From contig JACRDF010000052.1 in NCBI GenBank assembly GCA_016212925.1, forward strand, positions 124,001 to 188,000: 64,000 nucleotides of DNA. Reading direction: 5' to 3'. Source of the DNA: Desulfomonile tiedjei (GTDB taxonomy: Bacteria; Desulfobacterota; Desulfomonilia; Desulfomonilales; Desulfomonilaceae). The notes beneath the pieces were generated by a model, which did no database searches, was not told the DNA's origin, and saw nothing but the letters and a program-made list of their open reading frames with translations. The position numbers and the translations under genes were made by a program. Below are positions 26,652-37,327 of the stretch, piece by piece (within the stretch, counting starts at the first letter, position 1; every line of letters starts with the position of its first letter).

Positions 26652-27455
26652 CTAATACAAGCTTGCGTTCATCTCGGCCGCAAAAAATTCGGTTCAGCTT
26701 GCGAACAGCCCGTAAACAACGATCCGCAGGGCCGTCGAAGGCGACGCGTAGCCCATTCTAATCGGCTTTACAATCCATTATGTGTATGGTAGCTTCCATT
26801 CAGCCTGTTTTCTGAGCCTCTGGTAGCAGTAGCAGGAGGCGGACCATGCGGGGGAAACAGCCGGCGCTGCGTCAGCGCCTAGCCTGTCAATGCAAATCAA
26901 ATACGAGCGGTACTTCTGCCGGTTTGTCGTACGACAAACGTTTGCCTGTCCGCTGGTTCCATGCGGATTCGCAAGCAATTTTCGCGATTGACCCGAGGCC
27001 GATGGTAAGCACGCTCGCCCGAAATTCCGGAAATACTCCCAGTTCTATTCCTTTGCCCCAACTGAGTCACGTGAAGGTGCCGGGCCGCCACGGCTTGGGC
27101 CTTGAGAAAAAGCCAACGGAGACGCTTAAACGCGCGAGCCGCGAACAAGCCTGGCGGGCTTTATTAGCGATAGAACGTCGGCGGGGCGTATTTTAATGTA
27201 GCGTAAATGATTTTGTGTTACCGTCTTGGTGGTGACGGAAAAAACAAACAAACTTGGCAAACTTTAGCTGGAGGGAGGTGAAATAAAGACAAACGAGGAA
27301 ACAGTTCCCACTAACATTTTGCAGGTGGGCTTCCGTCATGGGGGTCGCCTAATGCATTGCAATTGTAGGAAAGGGCTCTCCTGTCGGGACGGAAACGAGG
27401 TGTTCCGGCCTAAACCGGAGTACATTTTCTATCAGAGAAAAGGAGGTAGTAAGCG
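26652..27455. other. 800-bp spacer before the YeiH-type gene
   Basis: No convincing gene. An open frame of 116 codons (26846-27196) lacks a ribosome site and a recognisable product. A strong ribosome-site-like GGAGGGAGGTGAAA at about 27271 is not followed by a usable start codon. The 5' leader of the exporter gene lies in the last 150 bp. Confidence 0.5.
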
Positions 27456-28994
27456 ATGGCAAACGACAATAGAGGCTGGTCATCGCTGGTGAAGACTGAG
27501 GATTGGCTGGCCGTGTGGATCGGATTTTTGATCATTATCCTCACGCTGGCCGGACTCACGGTGACCATTCCGAAATTCAAATGGGCTTCCGAGGGCGAGT
27601 TTACAAAGTTTGTTGCTGGAGCTATCCCCACAGTTGATAAGATCGCTGCAAGAGCACAGGAAAAGGGCGAGACAGCGCTTCAAACTCAGGCCGCTGCCGT
27701 CAAGTCCGCTCTGGCAACTGGAGACAGAAAAGCAATCGGCGACGCGGGTAAGAAACTCGAAGCAACTTCAAAGGAGGTCAAAGACTCCGGCCTGAAGAAG
27801 ATGGCCGGCGCCGTGGGCAAAGAGATCAGCGGCAATTCAGGCAATCTGTTGAGCAAGGTTTTTTCTGCCGACAACATAAAATGGTCGATCTATATCGCGA
27901 TCGGAATGTTGATCCTGAGCATAATAGCCATGGCGCTCATGGGGGAGATGGCCGGCACTTTTATTGTGGGTTTCTTCGTCGTGTACATCCTGGCGTGGAT
28001 CGCCATGTTCATTGCCGGCAACTTAACGGTCAACTACTATGGGATAGAATATGTCCTATGGTGCCTGTTCCTGGGCCTTTTCGTAAGTAATGTGATCGGT
28101 CTTCCGGAATGGCTCAGGCCGGCTGTCAGGACCGAGTTCTACATCAAGACGGGTCTGGTGGTCCTGGGATCGGGCATTCTGTTCAAGGAGATCCTGGAAG
28201 CAGGAGCGCTGGGCATAATACAGGCGATTGCGGTCGTCGGTATCGTGTGGTACCTGTGTTATTGGGTTGCTCGCAAGCTACAGGTGGATGAAGAATTCTC
28301 CGCCATTCTGGCGAGCGGAGTTTCGATCTGCGGTGTCTCGGCAGCCATAGCCACCTCAGGCGCGATAAAAGGTGATCCGAAGAAACTCAGCTACGTGACG
28401 TCTATTGTTTTGATTTGCGCTGTTCCAATGCTCATTCTTCAGCCACTCATAGCCAAATGGGTGGGGATGCCCGATGCAGTGGCAGGGGCATGGCTGGGCG
28501 GAACATTAGATACCAGCGGTTCCGTGGTGGCCGCGGGGGCACTGATCAGCGAAACGGCCATGAAGGTGGGCGTCATCGTCAAGATGTCCCAGAATGTGCT
28601 TATCGGTTTTGCAGCCTTCATTCTGGCGGTCGTCTGGGCCTTCAAACAGGTCGAGAATGTCCCGGGAGCAGGTAAGCCGAGCGCGATGGAAATCTGGTAC
28701 AGATTCCCCAAATTCGTCCTTGGTTTCATGATCGCATCGCTGGTTTTTTCGTTTCTTCTAGACCCCAAAGTCGTGGGCGCGGTCAAAGGGCAACTGGGAG
28801 GCATCCGGACCCTGTGGTTCGCTCTGGCCTTCACATGCATCGGCCTGGAGACGAATTTCGGCGAACTGGCCAAGCTCGGTGGAGGAAGGCCGGCCGCAGC
28901 TTTCGTGATTGCCCAGGGCTTTAACGTTTTGTGGACGCTCTTGTTGGCTTACATCTTGTTCGGCGGTTGGATCTGGGCCGTGCCGCAGTTCTAG
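27456..28994 (+). CDS. YeiH-type putative sulfate exporter family membrane protein with a helical insert
   Basis: A 512-residue integral membrane protein of the UPF0324/YeiH family, with about 11 hydrophobic segments. Family landmarks are VLGSGILFKEILEAGALGI, SGVSICGVSAAIATSGAI and GGTLDTSGSVVAAGAL. Between the first membrane segment and the rest there is an insert of roughly 90 residues (about 45-140), rich in Ala and Lys (AARAQEKGETALQTQAAAV), likely a coiled or helical soluble domain that the standard family lacks. AAAGGAGG precedes the ATG. The export substrate is uncertain; sulfate or sulfonate have been suggested for the family. A terminator follows. Confidence 0.8.
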   Translation: MANDNRGWSSLVKTEDWLAVWIGFLIIILTLAGLTVTIPKFKWASEGEFTKFVAGAIPTVDKIAARAQEKGETALQTQAAAVKSALATGDRKAIGDAGKKLEATSKEVKDSGLKKMAGAVGKEISGNSGNLLSKVFSADNIKWSIYIAIGMLILSIIAMALMGEMAGTFIVGFFVVYILAWIAMFIAGNLTVNYYGIEYVLWCLFLGLFVSNVIGLPEWLRPAVRTEFYIKTGLVVLGSGILFKEILEAGALGIIQAIAVVGIVWYLCYWVARKLQVDEEFSAILASGVSICGVSAAIATSGAIKGDPKKLSYVTSIVLICAVPMLILQPLIAKWVGMPDAVAGAWLGGTLDTSGSVVAAGALISETAMKVGVIVKMSQNVLIGFAAFILAVVWAFKQVENVPGAGKPSAMEIWYRFPKFVLGFMIASLVFSFLLDPKVVGAVKGQLGGIRTLWFALAFTCIGLETNFGELAKLGGGRPAAAFVIAQGFNVLWTLLLAYILFGGWIWAVPQF

Positions 28995-29033
28995 AATTGT
29001 AGAGTCTGGTTAAACAAAGGCTGGAATCAACCG

Positions 29034-29060
29034 AGGGGCGACTTTGATGTCGCCCCTTTT
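29034..29060 (+). terminator. Rho-independent terminator after the YeiH-type gene
   Basis: AGGGGCGAC (29034-29042) pairs with GTCGCCCCT (29049-29057) around TTTGAT, followed by TTTATTTTA. A clear intrinsic terminator for the plus strand. Confidence 0.85.
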
Positions 29061-29134
29061 ATTTTACTCTTTCACGCAGAGGATTACTTCGATAGTAATT
29101 CTCAAGAGTGTTCGCGGAACGAAATCGCCCTGCC

Positions 29135-29191
29135 GGACAAGCCAGCAGTGGTCCCGACTACAAGTAAATCACCTGATTTATAGCAGTTGCC
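29135..29191. repeat. Family A repeat fragment joined to a TATAGC-type end
   Basis: Bases 29135-29179 match 1062-1108 with few differences (GGACAAGCCAGCAGTGG ... AAATCACCTGATTT). They run directly into TATAGCAGTTGCC, the same end motif as the element at 59413-59661. This is one half of a composite element, probably a decayed copy. The surrounding 29061-29395 contains no gene. Confidence 0.6.
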
Positions 29192-29395
29192 AAATTTTGG
29201 TCTTTTGCACGGCCCGCGTTTTAAAAGAATCGGTAGGGCCCGGCGTCCCTGCCGGACTTAACTAGTTGATCTGTAAATAAAAAATGTGCCGACACGGAGG
29301 CCGGCACCTACCAATTTCCCAGAGGCGCTTTTCATAATCGGACACTATTCTTGACACTTACCATGATTAACCGGGAGCTACCATTAATCCTCCGG

Positions 29396-32323
29396 TTATC
29401 CTTTTCTCCTTAGCTGCCATTTGGTGATCTCCTCAACTACTGCCGGGACTAGCGCAAGGCCGAGCACCACTTCCCACTCAGTCAGGCTGAGGGGATTGGT
29501 GTTGAAAATGGGATTTAGGAAGGGAACGAAGACGGTCACAACCAGCATCAAGATGGATACCAGCACCGCGGCCACCAGCCAGGGATTGGAAAACGGGCCA
29601 ATTTGGAAGAGAGAGAGCCGCTCCGAGCGTACGGTGAAGGCACGGAACAACTCGCACAGGGAAAGCGTGACAAAGGCCATGGTTTCCGCAGTCTGTACAT
29701 CCACGCCGGCCCAGTCGTGCTTGAGGACGAAGAGCACGGGGTTGACGTCCGCGGGCAGGGCGTTGGTCGCCTGGAGATGCCAGATGAGCCCCATGAAAAA
29801 GGCGCCTAAAGTGGCTCCCGTCTGCGCAACGGTCTGAACCAGTATGCCTAGTCGCATGGGACCATGAATAATAGGTTCGGTTTTGGGGCGCGGCGGGTGC
29901 TCCATCACGTCCGGGTCTCCCTTTTCTTTCGCCAGTGCAAGGGCCGGAGCGCCGTCGGTCACCATATTGAGCCACAAGAGTTGAATGGCCGTTAGCGGGC
30001 TGGGAAGGCCGAAAAGGGTCGGCAAGAAGATGATCATAATCTCGGCTACGTTGGATGAAAGCAGAAAAAAGACGAACTTGCGGATGTTCGCGTAGATGAT
30101 GCGGCCCTGCTCAACCGCGGCCACAATGCTTACGTAGTTGTCATCGGTGAGCACCATATCGGCGGTCTCTTTGGCCACATCAGTGCCGGTGATCCCCATC
30201 GCGATGCCGATGTCCGCTCGTTTGAGCGCGGGAGCGTCGTTAACGCCGTCACCGGTCATGGCCACGACTTCGCCCTTCTGCTTAAGCCCGTCGACTATGC
30301 GCACCTTGTGTTCGGGGTTAACGCGCGCGAACGCGTCGGTTGTATCGAGAGCCTTCACCAAACCGGCCGCGTCCAGCTTGTCCAGTTGCGCTCCTGACAA
30401 GACTTGGTGCCCCGGCGCCAACAGACCGATGGTTTGTCCTATGGCCGCGGCGGTATCCGGATAGTCGCCGGTAATCATGATGGTGCGGATCCCGGCGCGG
30501 CGAGCCCTCTCGATGGCCGGGGGTACTTCGGGTCGGGCCGGGTCGATGAGCCCAAAAAGGCCCAAGAACACCAAGCTGTGCTCCACCGCCTCGGGGGTGG
30601 TCGCTTCAGGTGGGACGTCGCCTACGCGGTAAGCCACAGCGATCACCCGTAAGGCTTCGTTTGCCATTGCGCTGTTCGCGGACAGTATCCGAGACCGGAC
30701 CTCCTCGGTTAGCGGCTCGGGCGAGTCATTGACGCGTTGGTAGTGCGTACACAGTTGAGCGACCACATCCGGGGCGCCTTTACAAGCTGTCACGTACAGC
30801 TTTTCGGAAGTTCCCGAATAGTTGCCGAACGGGCCGTTTTCGCCGTTCAAGGGAGCAACCGCTGCCAGAACCGTGGACATACACTTTCGCTCGGAGTCGA
30901 AAGGGATCTCGCAGACTCGAGGATACGCGCATTCCAGTTCGAGTTTTTGCATCCCCGCCTTGGCCGCCGCCACTACCAGAGCACCTTCGGTGGGGTCTCC
31001 CACCACGCGATAGGTCTTTGTGTCCTCCGATTCTCCGGACCTGTCCAGGTAGGCATCGGAGGCCAACACCGCGGCTCTAAGCGCTGTGGCCGCCCCCGAA
31101 TACTGGGCCATGTCCACAGGTACTCCGCTTAACTTAAATTCCCCCTGAGGCGAATAACCTTCGCCCGTCACATCGAAAAAGTGGTCATCGACCCAGAGGG
31201 ACACGGCTGTCATCTGGCTTTGAGTAAGCGTGCCGGTCTTGTCGGAGCAGATAACGCTGGCCGAGCCGAGGGTTTCAACTGCGGCCAAGCGACGGATCAG
31301 GGCATGCCGCCTTATCATTTCGCGCATGCCTATCGCGAGAGTGATGGTGACTACCGCAGGCAGTCCCTCAGGCACCGCGGCAATGGCCAAGCTTACGGCA
31401 ATCATGAACAGCTCGCTGAGCACGGTGGAGAATCGGCTCAGGTACACCAGGGGACCGCCGTCGGGTGCCACGATGACCCTGAGGCTGGTCTGGTTGAACA
31501 TGGCCACCGCGAACACGATCGCGCAGATGGCCAGCGCTCCATAACCAAGCTGTTTGCCGAGCTGATCCAGCCGCTGTTGCAGGGGCGTGGGTTCGGCTTC
31601 CAATGTCTGGAGCATCTCGGCGATGAGGCCCATCTGGGTGTGCATGCCTGTGGCTACCACTATACCGCGGCCACGCCCGTACGTAATGAGAGTGCCCATA
31701 AATGCCGAGTTGCGACGGTCACCCAAGGGAATATCTGCCTCCAGATAAGCCTGAGCGCTTTTGTCCACGGCGACTGATTCACCAGTCAGGGCTGCTTCGT
31801 CAATCCGCAGGTTCACCGATTCCACCAGACGTAGGTCCGCGGGTACGTAGTTGCCGGCCTCCAGGATCACGATGTCTCCCGGCACAAGGTCACGGCTGGG
31901 AATTATCGTGCGCGATCCGTCACGTACGGTGGTGGCGTTTGGGGCCGCCATCTTCTTGAGCGCGGCAAGCGCCTCTTCGGCCTTCGATTCCTGCAACACG
32001 CCGATAATTGCATTGAGCAGCACTATGGCCATGATTGCCACGGCTTCCACGTAGTCGCCCAGCAACGCAGAGATCACACTCGCCACGATGAGCATCATGA
32101 CAAGGAAACTCTCGAACTGCTGCAATACGAGTTTCCAGAAGGGCGGCCGCGGCGCCTCTCTCAACTCATTGGGGCCGATTTCCGCGAGGCGTTTTTCCGC
32201 GGCCTCAGAGGTGAGACCGTGTTCCAGGTGAGCCATAAGCTTCTGTGCAATGGCCTCGGCCGTTTGGCAATGCCAAGCTTCGCCTGACATGACCGACTGT
32301 TGTTTTAGCTCCGTGGGCGGCAT
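29396..32323 (-). CDS. P-type cation ATPase, Ca2+-type (P2A-like)
   Basis: A 975-residue P-type ATPase. The phosphorylated Asp361 lies in [16 protein letters not shown]. The TGES loop ([12 protein letters not shown]), the M4 motif [15 protein letters not shown], the hinge [13 protein letters not shown] and the M6 motif [15 protein letters not shown] are all present. The M4 and M6 patterns match SERCA/PMR1-type calcium pumps. About ten membrane segments are evident. The ATG at 32323 has AAGGAG 8 bases upstream; the frame extends 19 codons further without a better start. Calcium or manganese export is the likely role. The gene is monocistronic. Confidence 0.9.
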   Translation of the reverse strand: MPPTELKQQSVMSGEAWHCQTAEAIAQKLMAHLEHGLTSEAAEKRLAEIGPNELREAPRPPFWKLVLQQFESFLVMMLIVASVISALLGDYVEAVAIMAIVLLNAIIGVLQESKAEEALAALKKMAAPNATTVRDGSRTIIPSRDLVPGDIVILEAGNYVPADLRLVESVNLRIDEAALTGESVAVDKSAQAYLEADIPLGDRRNSAFMGTLITYGRGRGIVVATGMHTQMGLIAEMLQTLEAEPTPLQQRLDQLGKQLGYGALAICAIVFAVAMFNQTSLRVIVAPDGGPLVYLSRFSTVLSELFMIAVSLAIAAVPEGLPAVVTITLAIGMREMIRRHALIRRLAAVETLGSASVICSDKTGTLTQSQMTAVSLWVDDHFFDVTGEGYSPQGEFKLSGVPVDMAQYSGAATALRAAVLASDAYLDRSGESEDTKTYRVVGDPTEGALVVAAAKAGMQKLELECAYPRVCEIPFDSERKCMSTVLAAVAPLNGENGPFGNYSGTSEKLYVTACKGAPDVVAQLCTHYQRVNDSPEPLTEEVRSRILSANSAMANEALRVIAVAYRVGDVPPEATTPEAVEHSLVFLGLFGLIDPARPEVPPAIERARRAGIRTIMITGDYPDTAAAIGQTIGLLAPGHQVLSGAQLDKLDAAGLVKALDTTDAFARVNPEHKVRIVDGLKQKGEVVAMTGDGVNDAPALKRADIGIAMGITGTDVAKETADMVLTDDNYVSIVAAVEQGRIIYANIRKFVFFLLSSNVAEIMIIFLPTLFGLPSPLTAIQLLWLNMVTDGAPALALAKEKGDPDVMEHPPRPKTEPIIHGPMRLGILVQTVAQTGATLGAFFMGLIWHLQATNALPADVNPVLFVLKHDWAGVDVQTAETMAFVTLSLCELFRAFTVRSERLSLFQIGPFSNPWLVAAVLVSILMLVVTVFVPFLNPIFNTNPLSLTEWEVVLGLALVPAVVEEITKWQLRRKG

Positions 32324-32650
32324 CCAGTGCTCCTTAAGGAAATAGGTGGCGATTCTCGGAACCAATGGCCGATATCGCAAATGACATCGCGGGGACGGTT
32401 ATGTTGCCCACCACCGCAAATAGAAAAGATAGACGCCTGGCTCAGCGAGAAAGAACCTGTTTGCACAGGCTATCCTTCCGGCGCGGGCACAGTTTCGGCG
32501 ATCAGCGCCGGGCCGGCCCCTCGTAATGACAATGTACGCGCAGTTCTTCTTTCTCTCGTCATTGCGTGCTGACCCGGCGGCGCCCAAATTCACAGACGAT
32601 TGAATTCTTTGAGCGCCATTGTCAAGCCCCGGGCTTGCCGAGGGTGTATT
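32324..32650. other. Spacer between the P-type ATPase and glycosyltransferase genes
   Basis: I see no gene, only a short segment with CTCGTCATTGCGTGCTGACC that resembles the GTCATTGCGAG repeat family in part. Confidence 0.5.
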
Positions 32651-33877
32651 TTAGCAAACGCTTTTACCGGAACCCACGTGGTTTGAAGGCGGATCGGCCT
32701 TGCTCCCCAAAATGCGCCGAAATATCATGTCGAATTCCGCGGCAGTGGAATCCCAGCTCATTTCCGAGTCTAGCAGTAGTTCTCGTCCGGCCCTGCCCAT
32801 CTTCTCCACCATGTCGGGGTTGGTCACGAAATATAGAAGGCTCCGCCGAAGCTCTTCTACGTCACCCGGCTGGAAGAGGAGCCCTGTCTCCCCTTCACGA
32901 ACTAATTCGGGAATGCCCCCGACCCTTGACGCCACTACCGGAAGGGCCGTGGCCATCGCTTCCTTAACCACATTCGGGCTGCCTTCGGTAAAGCTGGGCA
33001 GGCAAAGGACATGAGAGGTCCTCATTGCTTGCGCCACTTCGTTAGGAGGCAATAACCCGGTCCATTCGGTACGCTCATTCAAGCCCATCTGTTCGCAGAT
33101 CGTCTTCAATTCTTGCGCATAGTACCCGTCACCTACCACCGTTAGCCGAACCTTGCTCAATGCAGGATGGGCCATTGCCTCGAATAGAATTTGAAGCCCT
33201 TTTTTAGGAACCAGCGCCCCAACGAAGATGAGGCTCAGCTTACCCGGTTCTGACACGGCTCCGGTGGATGGATGAAACATATCCGTGTCCACCCCAAAAA
33301 GCGGAAGATGGCATTTCTCGGCAGGGGCGCCCAAGTCCCGCATGATCTTCATGAGTTCCGCGCTAACAGGGGCCACCATGTCGGCCTTCCTGATTACCCA
33401 TTTCGTTAAGACCCGCCACAGGAACCGGTCCCGCGCAAGATAGCCGTCGTCCCCTCTAAAGGAGACCACCAGAGGCTTTCCAGTCAATGTTTTCAGGATC
33501 GCGCCAACCAGGCCCGCGCCCAGCCAGTTCGCGTAGATAATGTCCACACCTCGAGCTTTGGAGAGTGAGCTGAAAACAAAGGCCGACATCATGGGTGCCA
33601 CTTGAACTTTCGCGAGCCAGCTTTTGGTAATGTTCTCAGGAATTCCGCCCAGTCCGGTGGTCAGCCTTTCCAAAGAACGGGGCCAGAAGTATCCGAACCG
33701 AAACGACTCTATGCCGTCTAGAGTGGTCCCCCCATGTACCAGGCCGTTGGTTGGGGCCACCACCTTAACGCTGTATCCTCTCCGCTGAACGGCCTTCAAA
33801 AGGTTGGCTATGAATACTCCTGCCGGGTCTTTTTCGTGCGACGGATAAGATGTCGTAAGAACCAGTAAACAGGGCAT
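32651..33877 (-). CDS. Glycosyltransferase family 4
   Basis: A 408-residue GT-B glycosyltransferase. The N-terminal lobe begins PCLLVLTTSYPSHEKDPAGV, with VSFRGDDGYLAR in the middle. The C-terminal nucleotide-sugar lobe contains GALVPKKGLQILFEA and LPSFTEGSPNVVKEAMATAL, the E-x7-E region of family 4. I chose the ATG at 33877 (MPCLLVLT), at the start of the conserved strand; 7 more residues are open upstream. No other glycan genes adjoin it, so the acceptor is unknown. It is cytoplasmic, probably membrane-associated, in surface polysaccharide synthesis. Confidence 0.85.
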   Translation of the reverse strand: MPCLLVLTTSYPSHEKDPAGVFIANLLKAVQRRGYSVKVVAPTNGLVHGGTTLDGIESFRFGYFWPRSLERLTTGLGGIPENITKSWLAKVQVAPMMSAFVFSSLSKARGVDIIYANWLGAGLVGAILKTLTGKPLVVSFRGDDGYLARDRFLWRVLTKWVIRKADMVAPVSAELMKIMRDLGAPAEKCHLPLFGVDTDMFHPSTGAVSEPGKLSLIFVGALVPKKGLQILFEAMAHPALSKVRLTVVGDGYYAQELKTICEQMGLNERTEWTGLLPPNEVAQAMRTSHVLCLPSFTEGSPNVVKEAMATALPVVASRVGGIPELVREGETGLLFQPGDVEELRRSLLYFVTNPDMVEKMGRAGRELLLDSEMSWDSTAAEFDMIFRRILGSKADPPSNHVGSGKSVC

Positions 33878-34115
33878 TAGTGATTTTCCCGCCAACAATC
33901 CGAGCGCAATATCAGTTCGCTTTCATAGTACGAGGATAAGCCGTCGGCAAGATGTCATGCCGCTTCAGGCAGGATTATCAAAACTGTTACAGGTTGGCAA
34001 TAGTGCTGGACGCGAGTATGCATTCTAAAGGGGAATTTGCTGAGTAAACTTCGTTGCAGACTGTCCGGCGCGGTTTCCTTGTGGTCCATGCAGAGGCTTG
34101 GACGTCCCTCCTCTC

Positions 34116-35417
34116 TTACTTCATGAACAGATTGGGCAGCCACAAGGAAATTTGAGGAAAGAATAGCAAGACCAGAAGGCAAATGGCCATGCCCGCGACG
34201 TAGGGGTAGATCCCACTGTACACTGTAGAAACAGGTTCCTTGGTCACGCCTGAAACAACAAAAGCGTTAATGGCCATTGGGGGAAGAATGACTCCTATCA
34301 TCGTAACCACGCTCACTATCACACCGAACCAGACCGGATCGTATCCCAGCTTCAGGACCACCGGCAGGAAAATGGGTGTAGCCAGAATCAGGAAGGCCAG
34401 ATCTTCGATGAATGACCCTCCGATAAGGTAAACAGCGATAATTATAAGCATGATGATGTTACGGTCAACTTCGAGGCTTTGCAGCCATGTGGCAACCAGA
34501 TAGGGCGTGCGGGTGACTGCAAAGAAATGACCCAGAATAGTGGCCCCGGCTATGAGCATTATCACCATGCAGGCGATGCGAAGGGTATCGCTCACAGCCC
34601 GGACAAACCGTTTCAAGTCCATGTCCCTTTTTGCAAGAGTAAGCAGGAAAACAGCGAATGTGCCTACGCTTCCCGCTTCAGTGGGTGTGAAGAACCCCAT
34701 CATCAGGCCCCCAACCACCAGCAAAAAAACCACTAGAACCCATATAACCGAAGGTATCGACGCGAATCGCTCCTTCCAGGTTGATTTATCGCCTTTTGGC
34801 CCAAGTTTGGGATTGAGGAGGCTCCAGCCGAGCAAGGTAACGACAAAAGAAAATGCCACCATCAAGCCTGGCAATATGCCGGCCAAAAAAAGACGGCCGA
34901 TAGATGTTTCGGTCAGAATTCCGTAAATAATGAGCACTACGCTAGGAGGAATGAGTATTCCAAGCGTCCCGACCGTGGCGACGGTTCCACAAGAAAGCCT
35001 TCGGTCGTACCCATACCTGTCCATTTCCGGGACGGCAATCGTGGCGAATGTGGCGGCAGTGGCAGGCGATGATCCGCAAATGGCTTTGAAAGCTGTGGCC
35101 GCAACCACCGTGCCTATGGCCAGGCCCCCCGGAACATGCCCGATCCACTTGTACGCACAATCGTACAAACTGCGCGCGATTCCCCCGCTGGCCCCCAATT
35201 GACCCATCAGAACGAACATCGGTATGACGGTGAACCCGTACGAAGATAAAACGCTGTAGATGTCCTTGGCTACCAGGTTAAGGGCGGCGTTCACATTGAC
35301 GATTGCAGCAAAGCCTATGAAGCCTGCAAGAGCCATGGAAAAGCCTATTTCCAGCCCCATCAGGAAGAACACGAAAAGCAACAAAATGACAAGGATACTT
35401 ATAGTCGCGACGCTCAT
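34116..35417 (-). CDS. TRAP transporter large permease (DctM type)
   Basis: About 433 residues with around 12 membrane segments. The start MSVATISILVILLLFVFFLM and the later FKAICGSSPATAATFATIAV and PPSVVLIIYGILTETSIGRL are typical of DctM/SiaM. The ATG at 35417 overlaps the small permease stop by 4 bp (ATGA), so translation is coupled. With DctQ and the binding protein it forms a sodium-driven importer for a carboxylate or similar solute. Confidence 0.92.
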   Translation of the reverse strand: MSVATISILVILLLFVFFLMGLEIGFSMALAGFIGFAAIVNVNAALNLVAKDIYSVLSSYGFTVIPMFVLMGQLGASGGIARSLYDCAYKWIGHVPGGLAIGTVVAATAFKAICGSSPATAATFATIAVPEMDRYGYDRRLSCGTVATVGTLGILIPPSVVLIIYGILTETSIGRLFLAGILPGLMVAFSFVVTLLGWSLLNPKLGPKGDKSTWKERFASIPSVIWVLVVFLLVVGGLMMGFFTPTEAGSVGTFAVFLLTLAKRDMDLKRFVRAVSDTLRIACMVIMLIAGATILGHFFAVTRTPYLVATWLQSLEVDRNIIMLIIIAVYLIGGSFIEDLAFLILATPIFLPVVLKLGYDPVWFGVIVSVVTMIGVILPPMAINAFVVSGVTKEPVSTVYSGIYPYVAGMAICLLVLLFFPQISLWLPNLFMK

Positions 35418-35899
35418 GGCTCCGTTTCCCGTTTTCCCACTTGAAACAACTCGACGAGCAACACCAGGCACTCCACGAAGCAACATGTGGCGATCCCGTA
35501 CGCCACCGGATAAAGCGGCACCTGGAGAGTCAAGGTGGTCTCGCCCGTTCTCCTGTAGTCGCCCGCGAGTTCCCACAGGTTCCAGGCTATGATGAGGAAA
35601 ATGGCTATGGCCAGCAGTCTGGTAAGTACCTCAAATCCCTTTTGAAGTCCGACCGGCAGTTTGCCGGTGAGAAAATCCATCAACACATGCCCCCGTACTC
35701 TGGAGGTTTGCGGAATGGCAAAACCAATTACCACCGCTCCCAGCAAGCCCACAAGCTCGTACGTGCCTACAATAGGCCTTTTGAAAGCCCTCAAGGCAAC
35801 ATCCGCGACGGTAAGGACCATCATGCCTGTGAGCGCGACGCCGGCCACCGAGTACATGATTCTAGACAAGGTTGTAACTATCGCTGATAGTGTATTCAT
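35414..35899 (-). CDS. TRAP transporter small permease (DctQ type)
   Basis: A 161-residue membrane protein with four hydrophobic segments. The conserved TYELVGLLGAVVIGFAIPQT and RGHVLMDFLTGKLP stretches define the family. It lies 66 bp after the binding protein gene, with a GC-rich hairpin in the gap, and overlaps the large permease gene. Confidence 0.9.
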   Translation of the reverse strand: MNTLSAIVTTLSRIMYSVAGVALTGMMVLTVADVALRAFKRPIVGTYELVGLLGAVVIGFAIPQTSRVRGHVLMDFLTGKLPVGLQKGFEVLTRLLAIAIFLIIAWNLWELAGDYRRTGETTLTLQVPLYPVAYGIATCCFVECLVLLVELFQVGKRETEP

Positions 35900-35914
35900 C
35901 GCAGTTCAGCTTGA

Positions 35915-35955
35915 CTCCGCCTGACGCCCGCCATCGTCTGGTACATCAGGCGGAG
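35915..35955 (-). promoter_or_regulatory. Intercistronic hairpin between TRAP binding protein and permease genes
   Basis: CTCCGCCTGA (35915-35924) pairs with TCAGGCGGAG (35946-35955) around a 21-base loop. It has no T tract. Such hairpins commonly protect the 3' end of the upstream binding-protein message and reduce permease expression. Confidence 0.5.
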
Positions 35956-35965
35956 ATGAGGGGTG

Positions 35966-36988
35966 TCAGGGGTTTTTCTTCAGCCATTCCTGGCAGAATT
36001 TCAGCGCTTCGTCACCAGGGAGGCCCTTGGCCTTAGTGTTTTTCACATACTCTTCCAAGACGGGCTGTACCAGCTTGGCCCAGCGTGCATCCTCCTCTTT
36101 GGAAAGAGGAATGATCTTGTGACCTTTGGCTATCGCAAATTCCGTCCCTTCCTTGTCCAAGTCAACCCAAAGTTTGGCCGTTTTCTCAATCCATTCCTGG
36201 TTTATCTTCTCAATTGTTTCCTGAGCATCCTTGGGCAACGAATCCCATTTCTTCTTGTTCATGGCCACGAAGAATAAGAGCGAGTAAGAGGAACCGAAAT
36301 TCTGTGTGGTTGACGCTGTAACTTCTGCGAATTTCCATCCTTTGAGCACTTCGATGGGTGAGAGCACGCCTTCCACAACGCCTTTCTGAAGGGCGTCGTA
36401 AGTCTCGGTCTGAGGCATAGCCACAGGAGCGGCACCCAGCGCAGAGGCCACCTTGGCACTGGTACCGGTACACCGCAGCTTCATGCCTTTCAGGTCCTCG
36501 AGTTTTTCAACCGGTTTCTTGGTGTTCACAATTCCCGGACCATGTCCGTGGAAGTACATGATCTTTACGTCGTCGAATTCCTTGGGTTTGAACTTGGCAA
36601 AATACGCGTTGCACAGCTTGGTCGCCTGGCTCCCGCCCCTGTAACCCAAAGGAAGGTCGATGACTTCACTCAAGGGGAACCGCCCCTTTACATAGCTGAC
36701 GACGGACATGCCCACGTCCGATATCCCTTTGACAACCCCGTCGTAGCACTGGTCGGCAGGGGTAAGGGTACCGCCCGGGAACATATTGATCTTAACCGCA
36801 CCGTTGGTTCGTTTCTCCACTTCCTTGGCCCACTCGGTAGCCAGAATGCAGTGGCCGTGCGTGGCCGGGAAGAAGATCGAGTAGGTCAGCTCCACGGTCT
36901 TCGCGTGAGCCACCGCAGTGGCCATCGTAAAGACCAGACACACCAGTAGACACCCGAACACGACACCCGAGAGCCGGTTCTTTCGCAT
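35966..36988 (-). CDS. TRAP transporter substrate-binding protein (DctP type)
   Basis: About 340 residues with a signal peptide (MRKNRLSGVVFGCLLVCLVF, cleavage near AHA-KT). The mature part has the DctP landmarks FFPATHGHCILATEWAKEVE, PADQCYDGVVKGISDVGMS and LRCTGTSAKVASALGAAPV. The ATG at 36988 has GAGGAGGT upstream; a longer open frame extends 29 codons further without support. It captures the solute in the periplasm for the membrane subunits. The ligand is unknown. As first gene it leads the operon. Confidence 0.92.
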   Translation of the reverse strand: MRKNRLSGVVFGCLLVCLVFTMATAVAHAKTVELTYSIFFPATHGHCILATEWAKEVEKRTNGAVKINMFPGGTLTPADQCYDGVVKGISDVGMSVVSYVKGRFPLSEVIDLPLGYRGGSQATKLCNAYFAKFKPKEFDDVKIMYFHGHGPGIVNTKKPVEKLEDLKGMKLRCTGTSAKVASALGAAPVAMPQTETYDALQKGVVEGVLSPIEVLKGWKFAEVTASTTQNFGSSYSLLFFVAMNKKKWDSLPKDAQETIEKINQEWIEKTAKLWVDLDKEGTEFAIAKGHKIIPLSKEEDARWAKLVQPVLEEYVKNTKAKGLPGDEALKFCQEWLKKNP

Positions 36989-37327
36989 CGTATGACCTCC
37001 TCTTGTGAACATTGGGGGAACCTGTTGAGACTTGTAAGGTGCAAGATAGTGATGAACGCGGGACAAGTCAACCAAAATGAGTGGCTATTAGACGGTTCTC
37101 CTGGGTGAACAATTGTTCGCCCGCTGTCCTTCTATCCTGCCGGGATGGCAATCATATCATTCGGACAAAGCCCCCCCGGGCAAGAGCTTTGCGCTTCGCA
37201 ATCGCACGAGCGTCGGCCCGGCCAACGGGTTTTGCCGCAAGTCTCTAAAGATAAGGCTAGGATTGACAGCAAGGCACCAGCTTTGTTAACATCGCCAGCT
37301 TAGATTACCACAAGAGGTGCATCAGCC
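36989..37327. other. Spacer between divergent TRAP and LsrF-like genes
   Basis: No gene. It should contain divergent promoters. TTGACAGCAAGGCACCAGCT at about 37263 offers a -35-like TTGACA followed by TGTTAACAT for the LsrF-like gene. Confidence 0.4.

Noticed and set aside
26846-27196. 116-codon open frame before the YeiH-type gene
   Set aside because: No ribosome site and no similarity to anything I recognise; basic, low-information composition.
27265-27290. Strong GGAGGGAGGTGAAA ribosome site without a following gene
   Set aside because: The nearest starts are followed by an immediate stop; I see no leader peptide. It may be chance or part of the exporter's 5' leader.
35915-35955. Considered as a rho-independent terminator after the TRAP binding protein
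   Set aside because: No T tract follows and the permease genes continue 15 bp later; treated as an intercistronic hairpin.
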